Below are positions 42,557 to 50,118 of a DNA stretch of 64,000 nucleotides, piece by piece (within the stretch, counting starts at the first letter, position 1; each line of letters begins with the position of its first letter). The DNA is taken from NCBI GenBank assembly GCA_001464275.1, contig LNFL01000166.1, positions 30,168-94,167 on the forward strand. Reading direction: 5' to 3'. The DNA comes from Actinobacteria bacterium Ga0077560 (GTDB lineage Bacteria > Actinomycetota > Thermoleophilia > Miltoncostaeales > Miltoncostaeaceae). The notes below the pieces were generated by a model. That model ran no database searches and was not told the origin of the DNA. It saw only the letters and a program-made list of their open reading frames with translations. The position numbers were made by a program, and so were the translations under genes.

Positions 42557-42751
42557 GTGGACTTCTCGCCCGTTCAGCTGCTCATCGTCCTACTGATCGT
42601 GCTGGTCATCTTCGGAGCCAAGCGTCTGCCGGAGATCGGCCGGAGCATGGGGTCGAGTGCCCGGGAGTTCAAGAAGGGCATCAGCGGGGAGGACGACGGC
42701 TCGTCGTCCGCGGTGCAGCGCACCGAGCACAGCGACGCCGACAAGACCTGA
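42557..42751 (+). CDS. tatA: Sec-independent translocase protein TatA
   Basis: The 64-aa Tat component has one N-terminal membrane helix (PVQLLIVLLIVLVIFG) and the hallmark FGAKRLPEIGRSMGSSAREFKKG amphipathic helix with the FG hinge, then an acidic tail. It forms the export pore for folded proteins together with TatC, which is encoded at 48509. GTG start. The following amidohydrolase gene begins next to its stop. Confidence 0.92.
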   Translation: MDFSPVQLLIVLLIVLVIFGAKRLPEIGRSMGSSAREFKKGISGEDDGSSSAVQRTEHSDADKT

Positions 42752-42752
42752 T

Positions 42753-44063
42753 CTGATCCTCACGGCGGCCCGGGTCCTCCCGGTCGCCGCCCCGCCCATC
42801 CCGGACGGCGCCGTCGCCATCCGCGCGGGCCGCATCGTGGCGACGGGCCCCGCCCGTGACGTCATGGCCGCACACCCGGACCTCCCCGTGGAGCACCTGG
42901 GCGACATGCTGCTCGCCCCCGGGTTCGTGGACGTCCACTGCCACACCGAGTGGAGCCTCTCCGGGGGCCTCGCGGAGGGGCCGGGCTTCGGCCGCTGGTT
43001 GCGCGCGTTCCTGACGGCCATGGTGCGCAGCGGATGGTCGGGGCACCGTGCCGCCGCCGACCTGGCGGTGCTGAGCGCCGTCCGGGCGGGCACCACCACG
43101 CTGTGCGATTCCGGACCCACCGGGGCCGGCGTGGGGGCCGCGACCGGGGCGGGGCTCCGGGCGATCGTGTGCCTCGAGGCCTTCGGCGACGATCCGGCCC
43201 GCGCGGACGAGACCGCGACGCGGGTCGCCGCCCTGGCGGAGGCCGCCGGGCCGCTGGTGCGGGTGGGGGTGTCTCCCCACGCCCCGTACTCGGTGGGGCC
43301 GGTGCTGTGGGCGGCGCTGGCAGGGCATCCGGGCCTGGGCGGGGTGGCGTGGAGCACGCACCTGGCCGAATCGGCCGACGAGGACCGGGCGCTGGCGTTC
43401 GGTGACGGGCCGGTCGCCGACGCCCTGGCGGAGCTGGGGGCCACGATCCCCCGATGGCCCGGTGGGTCGGACGCGTCACCGGTCGCCCGGCTGGCCGCGG
43501 CCGGCGCCCTGCGGGACGGGCTCGTCGCCGCGCACTGCGTGCGCATCGACGCCGACGACGTCGCCCTGCTGGCGCATGCCGGGGTGCGTGTGGCGCACTG
43601 CCCCATCTCCAACAGCCGCCTCGGGTGCGGGCGCATGCCGCTGGAGGCGCTGGCCGCCGCGGGCGTCGCCGTCGGACTCGGCACCGACAGCCCGGGCTCG
43701 GCGGGCGCCTATGACGTGCGTGCCGAGGCGCGGGCGTGCGAGGTGCTGCACGGCGGGGTGTTGGCGCCCCCGTCCGCGGCCCGCCTGGTGGAGCTCGCCA
43801 CCCTGGGCGGTGCCCGGGCCCTGGGACTGGAGGGCGAGACGGGCAGCCTGGAGCCCGGCAGGTCGGCGGACCTCGTGGCGGTGCGTCCGGCGCCCGGGGC
43901 GGGCCTGGCCGGCGACCCGAACGAGGCCCTGCTGCGCGCAGACTCGGAGGTCCGCCACTCGTGGATCGCGGGCCGACCGCTGCTGCGCGACGGGGTGCCG
44001 TGCACCCTCGATACGGAGCGCATCGTCACCGAAGCCGCCGAGGTCCGCCGGAACCTGTGTTAG
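42753..44063 (+). CDS. Amidohydrolase, possible aminodeoxyfutalosine deaminase
   Basis: This COG0402-type metal-dependent deaminase has about 436 aa. The metal ligands are visible: GFVDVHCHTEW, SPHAPYSV, STHLAESADED, AAHCVRIDADDVALLAHAGVRVAHCP and GLGTDSPGS. It ends with a second beta-domain (SLEPGRSADLVAV). Distant members deaminate 6-aminodeoxyfutalosine; mqnA and mqnC lie 5 kb upstream and no other such enzyme is in the window, so that role is plausible but not shown. The start is unclear: the frame has no ATG/GTG between the tatA-overlapping ATG at 42657 and the conserved N-terminus, so CTG 42753 is used here. Confidence 0.75.
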   Translation: MILTAARVLPVAAPPIPDGAVAIRAGRIVATGPARDVMAAHPDLPVEHLGDMLLAPGFVDVHCHTEWSLSGGLAEGPGFGRWLRAFLTAMVRSGWSGHRAAADLAVLSAVRAGTTTLCDSGPTGAGVGAATGAGLRAIVCLEAFGDDPARADETATRVAALAEAAGPLVRVGVSPHAPYSVGPVLWAALAGHPGLGGVAWSTHLAESADEDRALAFGDGPVADALAELGATIPRWPGGSDASPVARLAAAGALRDGLVAAHCVRIDADDVALLAHAGVRVAHCPISNSRLGCGRMPLEALAAAGVAVGLGTDSPGSAGAYDVRAEARACEVLHGGVLAPPSAARLVELATLGGARALGLEGETGSLEPGRSADLVAVRPAPGAGLAGDPNEALLRADSEVRHSWIAGRPLLRDGVPCTLDTERIVTEAAEVRRNLC

Positions 44064-44066
44064 CTT
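44061..44066 (+). promoter_or_regulatory. Candidate -10 element of the TPR gene (leaderless)
   Basis: TAGCTT overlaps the end of the amidohydrolase stop and is 7 nt from the GTG at 44074. Confidence 0.4.
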
Positions 44067-44073
44067 CCGGCGC

Positions 44074-44628
44074 GTGCTGCTGGACGAGAAACGCACCAAG
44101 CGGATCGTCAGGATCATCGCGATCCTCACATCCATCGCCTTTGCGGGCGTCGGCGTCGTGGTCATCGCCCTCGTGATCTTCGGTGGCACCCCCTCCGCCG
44201 GCGAGCAGCTCGTGAAGGACGCGAGGGCCGCGGTGGAGGCCCGCCCGAACGACGCGGAGGCCTGGAACCGCCTGGCGTCGGCATATCTGGCCGACGAGAA
44301 GCCGCTGGAGGCCGTCGAGCCCGCGAAGAAGGCCGTCGCGCTCGCGCCGAGGGAGTTCAGCAACACGCAGATCCTGGTGAGCGTCCAGCTGCGCAACGGC
44401 GACCAGCCCGGGGCCATCACGGCGCTGCAGAACTTCACCCGGCGGGTGCCGGACGAACCGCAGGCGTTCCTGCAGCTGGGTCAGCTGGCGCAGCAGGTCG
44501 GGCGCATTCCGCTGGCCCGCCTCTCCTACGCCGCGTACCTCAACCTGAACCCCGAGGGCGCCACGGCGGAGGCCGTGCGGGAGGCCCTCAAGGGACTCTC
44601 GGACCCCGCGGTCACGACAACCCCCTGA
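44074..44628 (+). CDS. Membrane-anchored TPR protein
   Basis: The 184-aa product has a short basic start (MLLDEKRTKRIVRII), one membrane helix (IAILTSIAFAGVGVVVIALVIFGG), then at least two or three tetratricopeptide repeats (ARPNDAEAWNRLASAYLADEKPLEAVEPAKKAVALAP; VPDEPQAFLQLGQLAQQVGRIPLARLSYAAYLNLNP). Probably a scaffold in the envelope; partner unknown. Confidence 0.75.
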   Translation: MLLDEKRTKRIVRIIAILTSIAFAGVGVVVIALVIFGGTPSAGEQLVKDARAAVEARPNDAEAWNRLASAYLADEKPLEAVEPAKKAVALAPREFSNTQILVSVQLRNGDQPGAITALQNFTRRVPDEPQAFLQLGQLAQQVGRIPLARLSYAAYLNLNPEGATAEAVREALKGLSDPAVTTTP

Positions 44629-44648
44629 ACGTCCAGCCGCGCGTCCGG

Positions 44649-44654
44649 TAAGAT
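44649..44654 (+). promoter_or_regulatory. -10 element of the tRNA-Lys gene
   Basis: TAAGAT lies 6 nt upstream of the mature tRNA 5' end, with TGAACG 17 nt further upstream as a weak -35. Confidence 0.55.
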
Positions 44655-44660
44655 TCCTCC

Positions 44661-44723
<63 letters not shown>

Positions 44724-44733
<10 letters not shown>

Positions 44734-44781
44734 CTTCCTTGAGAGCCCGCCATTTCGGCGGGCTTTCCTCGTTCCGGGGCG
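44724..44781. repeat. Left copy of a 58-bp direct repeat (attL-like) at the tRNA 3' end
   Basis: It covers the last 10 nt of the tRNA-Lys, its terminator and some downstream sequence. 54 of 58 positions match the copy at 47901-47958. Position at a tRNA 3' end is typical of integrase attachment sites. Confidence 0.65.
44744..44766 (+). terminator. tRNA-Lys terminator
   Basis: An 8-bp stem (AGCCCGCC / GGCGGGCT) with a 5-nt loop, followed by TTCCTCGTT. Confidence 0.8.
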
Positions 44782-44839
44782 GGTCGCCGAACACCCCATT
44801 TGGAGCCGGGTCAACCGCCGGGTCAACCAGCCACCTTCG

Positions 44840-45160
44840 TCACGCGGCTGAGCGAGTCAGTCGGAAGCGGCTCCCGGGCTCAACAACGTTGAGGTCGAGT
44901 GCGGGAGGCTGGCGCGTCGGCCACGGTGCCAAGCCCTCCCGCAGAAGCCACGCACCAATCCTCGACGACCGAAGCTCTGGACACGTGGACCAGAACGTTC
45001 GACTCAGCTTGATGGGAACCACTTCTCCATCGACCACTACCTCAATCGAGTCCGCGGCACCGAAATGGGTCGCCCTGTCTGCGTAGGTCACCCTGATTCC
45101 GTACCCCGCGCCGGTCGGGGTCGGCCGCCCATTGCTCCACGCCGTGACACGCATTCTCAA
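44840..45160 (-). CDS. Hypothetical protein (island)
   Basis: The 106-aa product reads as a real small protein, with a beta-rich start (GYGIRVTYADRATHFGAADSIEVVVDGEVVPIKL) and a conserved-looking core SRTFWSTCPELRSSRIGAWLLREGLAPWPTRQPP. I have seen this pattern in small actinobacterial proteins without known function. Codon use is less GC-biased than outside the island. Confidence 0.6.
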   Translation of the reverse strand: MRMRVTAWSNGRPTPTGAGYGIRVTYADRATHFGAADSIEVVVDGEVVPIKLSRTFWSTCPELRSSRIGAWLLREGLAPWPTRQPPALDLNVVEPGSRFRLTRSAA

Positions 45161-45238
45161 CCTCCGCCTCGTTTGGTCGAGCCTGGCTTATCGATGGGGG
45201 TTTGCCGCAAGGTTTGCTTCGTAAGCGAACCGTGAATC

Positions 45239-45709
45239 TCAGGCGGCGCGGTGCTCCAGGAGCGCCCGGATGGCCTCCACGTCGAACCGTCGCCGCCCGC
45301 CCACAGCCCAGGTGAACGGCACCAGGCCTTCCTTGGCCCACACGTCGAGCGCGTCCGGGTGGACTCCGAGTCCGCGTGCCGCAGCCGTGAGCTGTCGGAG
45401 ACGCGGCGGTGGCGGCGGGTCCAGAAACACGACCCGCTCAGGAACCGGCGGGGGCTGAGGGATCGCACCGCGCAGCAGCACCCCCAGCCCATCGACCGTT
45501 AGTCGGGCGCCGGGCTCGCGCAGCAGCGGGTGAAGTCGCCAACGACCGGGAGAGGTGGACTCCGCGGTCCCTACCACCACCAGGGCGGCGAGCACGTCAT
45601 CCGCTGCGGATTGGTCCATGTCGGCTGCCAAGGCGAGGGCCCGTGTGGTCGAGCCGTCCCGGCTGGTGATGAGGGCGAGGAGGATCATCGCCGCGGTGTC
45701 GGGGTTCAC
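45239..45709 (-). CDS. Helix-turn-helix protein, excisionase-like C-terminus
   Basis: In the 156-aa product the N-terminal half is an alanine-rich helical (possibly winged-helix) segment (AAMILLALITSRDGSTTRALALAADMDQSAADDVL). The C-terminal 55 residues form a MerR/excisionase-type DNA-binding domain (LRQLTAAARGLGVHPDALDVWAKEGLVPF, GRRRFDVEAIRALLEHR). The GTG at 45709 is chosen because the longer frame upstream (to 46252) overlaps another gene and looks non-coding. Suits a directionality or control factor of the integrated element. Confidence 0.6.
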   Translation of the reverse strand: MNPDTAAMILLALITSRDGSTTRALALAADMDQSAADDVLAALVVVGTAESTSPGRWRLHPLLREPGARLTVDGLGVLLRGAIPQPPPVPERVVFLDPPPPPRLRQLTAAARGLGVHPDALDVWAKEGLVPFTWAVGGRRRFDVEAIRALLEHRAA

Positions 45710-45719
45710 ACCCGAGTGA

Positions 45720-46127
45720 TTGGCAGATGAACCCCAACCTGCGCATTCGAGGGAACCGACGTATCCTCGACCCGAATGCGTTTCATCCGTCGCCGGGGCA
45801 GGAGTGCCCTCCATCCGCTCGTCGCCCACGCTCGTCGCGAGCTGCAGGCGGCTCAACGTGCCACCAAGGGTAAGGGCGGCGACCTTCTTGACCGGTTCGG
45901 TCAGCACCTTCGACGCCGACGCCCAAGTGGCCCTGCGGCATGTCCACCAAGGGCAACTACTGATCGCCGCCGCCGCCCGGGCAGGCGTTCCGACTCCAGA
46001 GATCTCACGGCAGCTCGCAACGCCGGGGTACGACGATGCTTTCGTCTGGCGCGTCTCGTTTGCCACTGCGGACAACGAGCCCTTCGACGTGTGGCTGCCG
46101 AAGTTCCTGGGCCGTGGAGGACGCTGA
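45720..46127 (+). CDS. Small hypothetical protein (island)
   Basis: The second half of this 135-aa frame is protein-like (LRHVHQGQLLIAAAARAGVPTPEISRQL, YDDAFVWRVSFATADNEPFDVWLPKFLG). The first half is arginine/serine-rich and doubtful, so the true start may be internal (GTG at about 45923). It is divergent from the HTH gene. Confidence 0.4.
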   Translation: MADEPQPAHSREPTYPRPECVSSVAGAGVPSIRSSPTLVASCRRLNVPPRVRAATFLTGSVSTFDADAQVALRHVHQGQLLIAAAARAGVPTPEISRQLATPGYDDAFVWRVSFATADNEPFDVWLPKFLGRGGR

Positions 46128-46370
46128 GCCAGAAGGTGCGGCTGCTCGAAAGGGGGTTGGCTTAGGTCGGGCGCCACCCGCCAACGTTGGAATGAGCGAC
46201 AGGCCGGGTGCCCTGACCCATTCAGACCGCGAGACGCACGACCCGGGGCCACCTCAACCCCATACCCCCTTGCGCGAGGAGGAGCGGAGGACCCATTGGC
46301 TGATGGCGTCTCGGCGCTGTGGCAACGCGGATACGTGCAGTAGCGTTGCTCAGCCGACAGGAGAGTCGAC

Positions 46371-47552
46371 TTGGACTTGAACGCAGCGCTCGATCAGTTC
46401 GACAAGGTCGAGGCGAACATCGCCCGGATCACGAAGATCTGGGATGAGATGAGCAAGCTGATTCCGCAGGGCCACTTCGAGGCGATCGGATTGCCCGATG
46501 AGCTGCGGTACTCCGAGCTTCGCGAGTCCTACCTGGAGATCTTGAAAGGCCTGCCTCCGATCGACGGTTGGCAGATCACCGCGCTCCCGGTCAGCTACGC
46601 GGAAATTGCGCAGGGAAGGGTTGACCTCCTAGACGTCTTTGAACCGTCAGCCGGCGTCGGCTTCGAACGGGAGGTTCAAGCGCCCGGAGCCGAGATCTCG
46701 ACCTACCGCCAGAGGGTCTTGAGGCAGCGCCGTCTGCTCGTACGAGATCGCGTGCTAGATCTCGTGGGGCAGATCGATCAAATCCTCCAGGGAATGTCGC
46801 TGGGCGATCCCGACACCAATCCCCGCGACCTCGATGAGTGGGACCGACTGGAGGCGCTCTTCGGAGAGCTGAGCCGCCTACATCGCGGGCAGGGAGACTC
46901 CAGAGCCCGCTGGGGCGACATGACCCGCCATCTTGCCTTCGGACAGTCTGTGGACCTCCACGACATCGTCGAGATGGATTGGCCCTCAGTCCGAGCGGCC
47001 GTGACCAAGGAGATCTACTCCGAAACTGAGCCGGTGCCAGTCGAGGTTGCTGACCTCGGCTCCCTCGTTAGATCTCGACCCACCGGTCCCGTCACGATCG
47101 AGCTGGCGTGGGACTCTCTAGCCCCTTCCGACTTCGAGCGCCTCGTCTACGAACTGATCCGATCGACGGCGGGGTACGTGAACGCCGCTCTGCTCACTAA
47201 CGCCAATGCTGCCGATCGTGGGCGCGATCTTTCAGCGGATCGCGTGATCAACGATTTGCTCACGGGAACCCGCCGCGAGCGCGTGATCATCCAGTGCAAG
47301 CACTGGCGTTCCAAATCCGTCGGCGTTCCGGAAATCTCGGCGGCCGTTGCCCAAATGGCGTTCTGGAAAGACCCGCCAGTAGATGTTCTCGTCTTCGCGA
47401 CGACCGGGCGATTCACCGCGGACGCGATCAGTTGGGTTGAGCAGAACAACCACAGCAACACGCGGTTGAAGATCGAGATGTGGCCGGACAGCCACTTGGA
47501 CCACCTGCTAGCAAGCCGCCCAGACATCGTCACCAGCTTCAAGCTGCGCTGA
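46371..47552 (+). CDS. Mrr-type restriction endonuclease family protein
   Basis: The 393-aa product starts at a TTG after ACAGGAGAG. The C-terminal 150 residues are an Mrr_cat PD-(D/E)xK domain: SDFERLVYELIRSTAGYVNA, the acidic residue D286 in DRGRDLSAD, and Q308-C309-K310 in VIIQCKHW (QxK motif). A further segment is PEISAAVAQMAFW. The N-terminal 240 residues (helical, with VEANIARITKIWDEMSKLIPQGHF and a region ending SETEPVPVEVADLG) are not recognised. Mrr nucleases cut modified DNA, so this may be a defence gene carried by the island. Confidence 0.85.
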   Translation: MDLNAALDQFDKVEANIARITKIWDEMSKLIPQGHFEAIGLPDELRYSELRESYLEILKGLPPIDGWQITALPVSYAEIAQGRVDLLDVFEPSAGVGFEREVQAPGAEISTYRQRVLRQRRLLVRDRVLDLVGQIDQILQGMSLGDPDTNPRDLDEWDRLEALFGELSRLHRGQGDSRARWGDMTRHLAFGQSVDLHDIVEMDWPSVRAAVTKEIYSETEPVPVEVADLGSLVRSRPTGPVTIELAWDSLAPSDFERLVYELIRSTAGYVNAALLTNANAADRGRDLSADRVINDLLTGTRRERVIIQCKHWRSKSVGVPEISAAVAQMAFWKDPPVDVLVFATTGRFTADAISWVEQNNHSNTRLKIEMWPDSHLDHLLASRPDIVTSFKLR

Positions 47553-47904
47553 GACCTCGAATGCGGAGGACGGGTGGACTGGCGCGTCCTCGGGCGTCCA
47601 GCCATACAGGCACGCCCCACCCGTTGAGGGCGTCAACGAGAGCTCGAGCCCCGTGTTCAGCAACGGCGAGCACTTCGACGGTGCATCGTGCGATAAGCAG
47701 TGCCCGCCAGGTTTTCCGGGGTACGTCCACGACGGTCTCGGCGCGGTCGGCCTCGGCCACCAGGTCGTCGTCGGTGGGTGCGTCGTCGGTGCCCAGGAGC
47801 TGGGCGCGCAGGCCCTGGCTCCATTCGATGAGTCGGCGGCCGTGGCTGCCTTTGACCCATTCCATCCAACACGTCCTGCTGTTCACCGACCAGCCGTGGG
47901 ACAC
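47539..47904 (-). pseudogene. Fragment of a plasmid/integrative-element replication initiator
   Basis: The 121-aa frame contains WMEWVKGSHGRRLIEWSQGLRAQLLG, DDDLVAEADRAETVV and TWRALLIARCTVEVLAVAEHGARALVDAL, the usual ending of actinobacterial rolling-circle/RepSA-like replication proteins. Only this C-terminal part is present; the frame begins exactly at the right-hand 58-bp repeat, so the N-terminal part is lost. It overlaps the Mrr gene end by 14 nt. The family call rests on pattern memory and should be checked. Confidence 0.45.
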
Positions 47905-47958
47905 GGCCCACTTCGTTGAGAGCCCGCCATCTCGGCGGGCTCTCGTCGTTCCGGGGCG
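47901..47958. repeat. Right copy of the 58-bp direct repeat (attR-like)
   Basis: It is a partner of 44724-44781 with four mismatches. It carries the tRNA-Lys 3' end (ACACGGCCCA) and a copy of the terminator hairpin but no tRNA body. It ends the compositionally distinct island. Confidence 0.65.
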
Positions 47959-48069
47959 ATGTCCGCCGACGCGCCCTTGCGCAGACGGCGGCCGCTATCG
48001 CAGAGTCGCATCGCCCGGCGCGCGACGGCGGGCGGCGTCCGCCGACGCCACCTCGGCCAGGAGATCCCC

Positions 48070-48498
48070 GTGACCCCGACCATTCTTGATCAGGTGCTGG
48101 AGGCCAACGCGGCCTACTACGCGGCCTTCGGTCCCCGCGATGTCGCGATGGCGATGCGCTGCTGGTCGACGCACGACGACACCCTCTGCATCGGCCCGAT
48201 GGGTTCGCCGGCCCTCGGGTACGAGGCGATCGAGCGCTTTCACCACGAGTCGTTCGCGGTGATGGAGGGAACCCGGTTCGCCGTCGAGGTGCTCCACGCC
48301 CGGTACGACGACCCCCTCGCCACCGTGACCTGCGCGGAGTGGATCACCAAGGAGGGCGGCGCCGGGGAAACCCACCACCTGATGGCGACGAACGTCTTCA
48401 TCCTCGAGGACGTCGGCTGGCGCCTCATCCACCATCATGTCTCGTGGCGCTCGGCCGCCGGCGTCCATCCGGTGGAGCTGGCCGGGCGAGGGGTGTGA
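48070..48498 (+). CDS. NTF2-like (SnoaL_3) protein
   Basis: The 142-aa product has the fold signature NAAYYAAFGPRDVAMAMRCWSTHDDTLCIGPMGSPALGYEAI in the first half and WRLIHHHVSW near the end. This family includes enzymes and binding proteins with a cone-shaped barrel; no specific activity is apparent. The GTG at 48070 follows AGGAGA with good spacing. First gene outside the island. Confidence 0.8.
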   Translation: MTPTILDQVLEANAAYYAAFGPRDVAMAMRCWSTHDDTLCIGPMGSPALGYEAIERFHHESFAVMEGTRFAVEVLHARYDDPLATVTCAEWITKEGGAGETHHLMATNVFILEDVGWRLIHHHVSWRSAAGVHPVELAGRGV

Positions 48499-48508
48499 GC
48501 GCGGCCGG

Positions 48509-49294
48509 TCATGGCGACGCCGACAGGCGTGGCTGGCCGCCGGCGCCGCGCGGGGTCCCGAAACGGGCGGCCAGGCCGATGCCCACCGCGTAGAGCACCA
48601 GCTGCGGGGCCATCAGCAACAGCATGCTCAGCGGGTCCCCGCCCGGAAGCAGGGCCGCCACCGCGGCCATGACCACCACCGCGACCCGCCACCGGCGGCG
48701 GAACAGCGCGGCCGAGGCCACGCCCAGGCGGGCGAGCGCCAGCATCCCGGCGGGCACCTCGAACAGGATCCCCGAGGCCAGGAGCATGGTGGTCGCGAAC
48801 CCGAAGTACTCACCCGCTCGCAGCTGGGCGTCGAAGGTGTCGCCGCCGAAGCCCAGCAGGAAGTCCAGCGCCACGGGCAGCACCACCGCGTAGCCGAACG
48901 CCACCCCGGCGGCGAACAGGCCGGCCAGCCCGCCCACCACGACCACCATCACGCGCCGCGGCTGGTCGGCCACGGCCGGGATGACGAAGGCGTACAGCTG
49001 GTACAGCCACACCGGCAGCGCCACCAGCACCGCCGCCCACAGGGTGACCCGCAGAACCGTCATGAACGGCTCGGTGGGCGACAGGGTCACCAGGCGCTCG
49101 TGGCCGTCCGGCAGCGGGGCCGTGAGCACCGCCACCAGCCGGTCGTGCACGAGGTACATCGCCACGAAGGCCACGACCAGCGACAACGCCCCCACGATCA
49201 GGCGGCGGCGCAGCTCGTCGAGGTGGTCGACCGCGGTCATCACGTCGTCGTGCCGGGTGCGGCGGGGGATGAGCGGCAGCGAACGGGGCGGCAC
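48509..49294 (-). CDS. tatC: Sec-independent translocase protein TatC
   Basis: The six-helix Tat receptor has the hallmark DHLDELRRRLIVGALSLVVAFV at the N-terminus, SPTEPFMTVLRVTLWAAVLVALPVWLYQLYAFVIP in the middle, and GILFEVPAGMLALARLGV near the end. About 261 aa from a GTG at 49294 that follows AGCGAGG; an ATG at 49240 gives a shorter form. It is unusual that tatA lies 6 kb away on the other strand with the island between. The neighbouring dioxygenase lipoprotein carries a twin-Arg leader. Confidence 0.88.
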   Translation of the reverse strand: MPPRSLPLIPRRTRHDDVMTAVDHLDELRRRLIVGALSLVVAFVAMYLVHDRLVAVLTAPLPDGHERLVTLSPTEPFMTVLRVTLWAAVLVALPVWLYQLYAFVIPAVADQPRRVMVVVVGGLAGLFAAGVAFGYAVVLPVALDFLLGFGGDTFDAQLRAGEYFGFATTMLLASGILFEVPAGMLALARLGVASAALFRRRWRVAVVVMAAVAALLPGGDPLSMLLLMAPQLVLYAVGIGLAARFGTPRGAGGQPRLSASP

Positions 49295-49366
49295 GGGGAC
49301 CTCGCTTGGGCGGGGACGCGGGACGCCCGGTGGACGCCCCGTCATGGCTACGGGCCGCCCACCCCG

Positions 49367-49408
49367 GCGGATCACCGCCGGGCCCGCCGCGACCGCCCGG
49401 TGATCCGC
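49367..49408. repeat. Inverted repeat between tatC and the ferritin-like gene
   Basis: GCGGATCACC and GGTGATCCGC form a perfect 10-bp inverted repeat with a 22-nt spacer in the divergent promoter region. It could be a leader structure or operator. Confidence 0.4.
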
Positions 49409-49487
49409 GATGCCCGGTCACGCGAAGAAGGGCTCGGATCCGGGGCACCCCCCGGTGGTCCCACCCTCACCTCAGGAGCCATCCGAC

Positions 49488-50075
49488 ATGACCGACGTGA
49501 ACCGTGCGCAGTTCCTCACCCGTGGTGCCGCCGGGGGTCTCGCCCTCGTCGCCGGCGGGACGGTGCTGGGTCTCGCCGCCGGGCAGGCCACCGCCGCCAC
49601 CGCGGCCGGCGACGTGGCGATCGCGAAGCTGGCGGCCACCGCCGAACTGCTGGCGATCGACTTCTATTCCCGTGCCATCTCGTCCCGGAAGTTCCGGGGC
49701 GACGAGCGGGAGTACCTCATCGACGCCCGCCGGAACGAGCGGGACCACTACGCGGCGCTGGCGCGCGTGATCGGGCGCGGCGCCCCGAAGGGGCTGCGGT
49801 TCCAGTACCCCAACGGCGCGTTCGCGAGCCGCGCGTCCATCGCCAAGCTGGGCGTGGCGCTGGAGACCGCCTTCGTGGGCGCCTACCTGGGCGCCGTGAC
49901 CGCGCTCAGGAGCAACGACCTGAAGGGCGTCGCCGCCCAGATCGGCGCGAGCGAGTCCCAGCACCTGTCGGTGTTCTCGGAGATCGCGGTTGACGACCCG
50001 GTCGGCATCTCGTTCCCGAAGGCCCTCACCGCCACGCAGGCGACGGCGGCCGTCACGCCGTTCCTGGCGGCGTGA
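49488..50075 (+). CDS. Exported ferritin-like domain protein
   Basis: The 195-aa product has an N-terminal export leader (RAQFLTRGAAGGLALVAGGTVLGLAAGQATA). A four-helix ferritin-like bundle follows with E and E/H-x-x-H type segments (TAELLAIDFYSRAIS, DARRNERDHYAALARVIG, LETAFVGAYLGAV, ASESQHLSVFSEI). Members of this family are common in Thermoleophilia and have no firm function; metal binding is likely from the E...ExxH pattern. Start ATG after CAGGAGCC. Confidence 0.78.
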   Translation: MTDVNRAQFLTRGAAGGLALVAGGTVLGLAAGQATAATAAGDVAIAKLAATAELLAIDFYSRAISSRKFRGDEREYLIDARRNERDHYAALARVIGRGAPKGLRFQYPNGAFASRASIAKLGVALETAFVGAYLGAVTALRSNDLKGVAAQIGASESQHLSVFSEIAVDDPVGISFPKALTATQATAAVTPFLAA

Positions 50076-50081
50076 TCCCGG

Positions 50082-50115
50082 GGGTGGGGTGCGGGCCGGT
50101 GCCCGCACCCCACCC
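50082..50115. terminator. Convergent terminator hairpin
   Basis: A perfect 15-bp stem (GGGTGGGGTGCGGGC and its complement) with a CGGT tetraloop lies between the ferritin-like and dioxygenase genes. Confidence 0.8.
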
Positions 50116-50118
50116 GGG

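Noticed and set aside
45710..46252. N-terminal extension of the island HTH gene to 46252
   Set aside because: The extension is Ser/Arg/Pro-rich with no protein-like pattern and overlaps a better frame on the plus strand.
47901..47958. A second tRNA-Lys gene
   Set aside because: Only the last 10 nt of the tRNA plus terminator are present; no cloverleaf can form.
48437..49993. A 518-codon frame across tatC and the ferritin-like gene
   Set aside because: His/Gln/Arg-rich low-complexity shadow of tatC.
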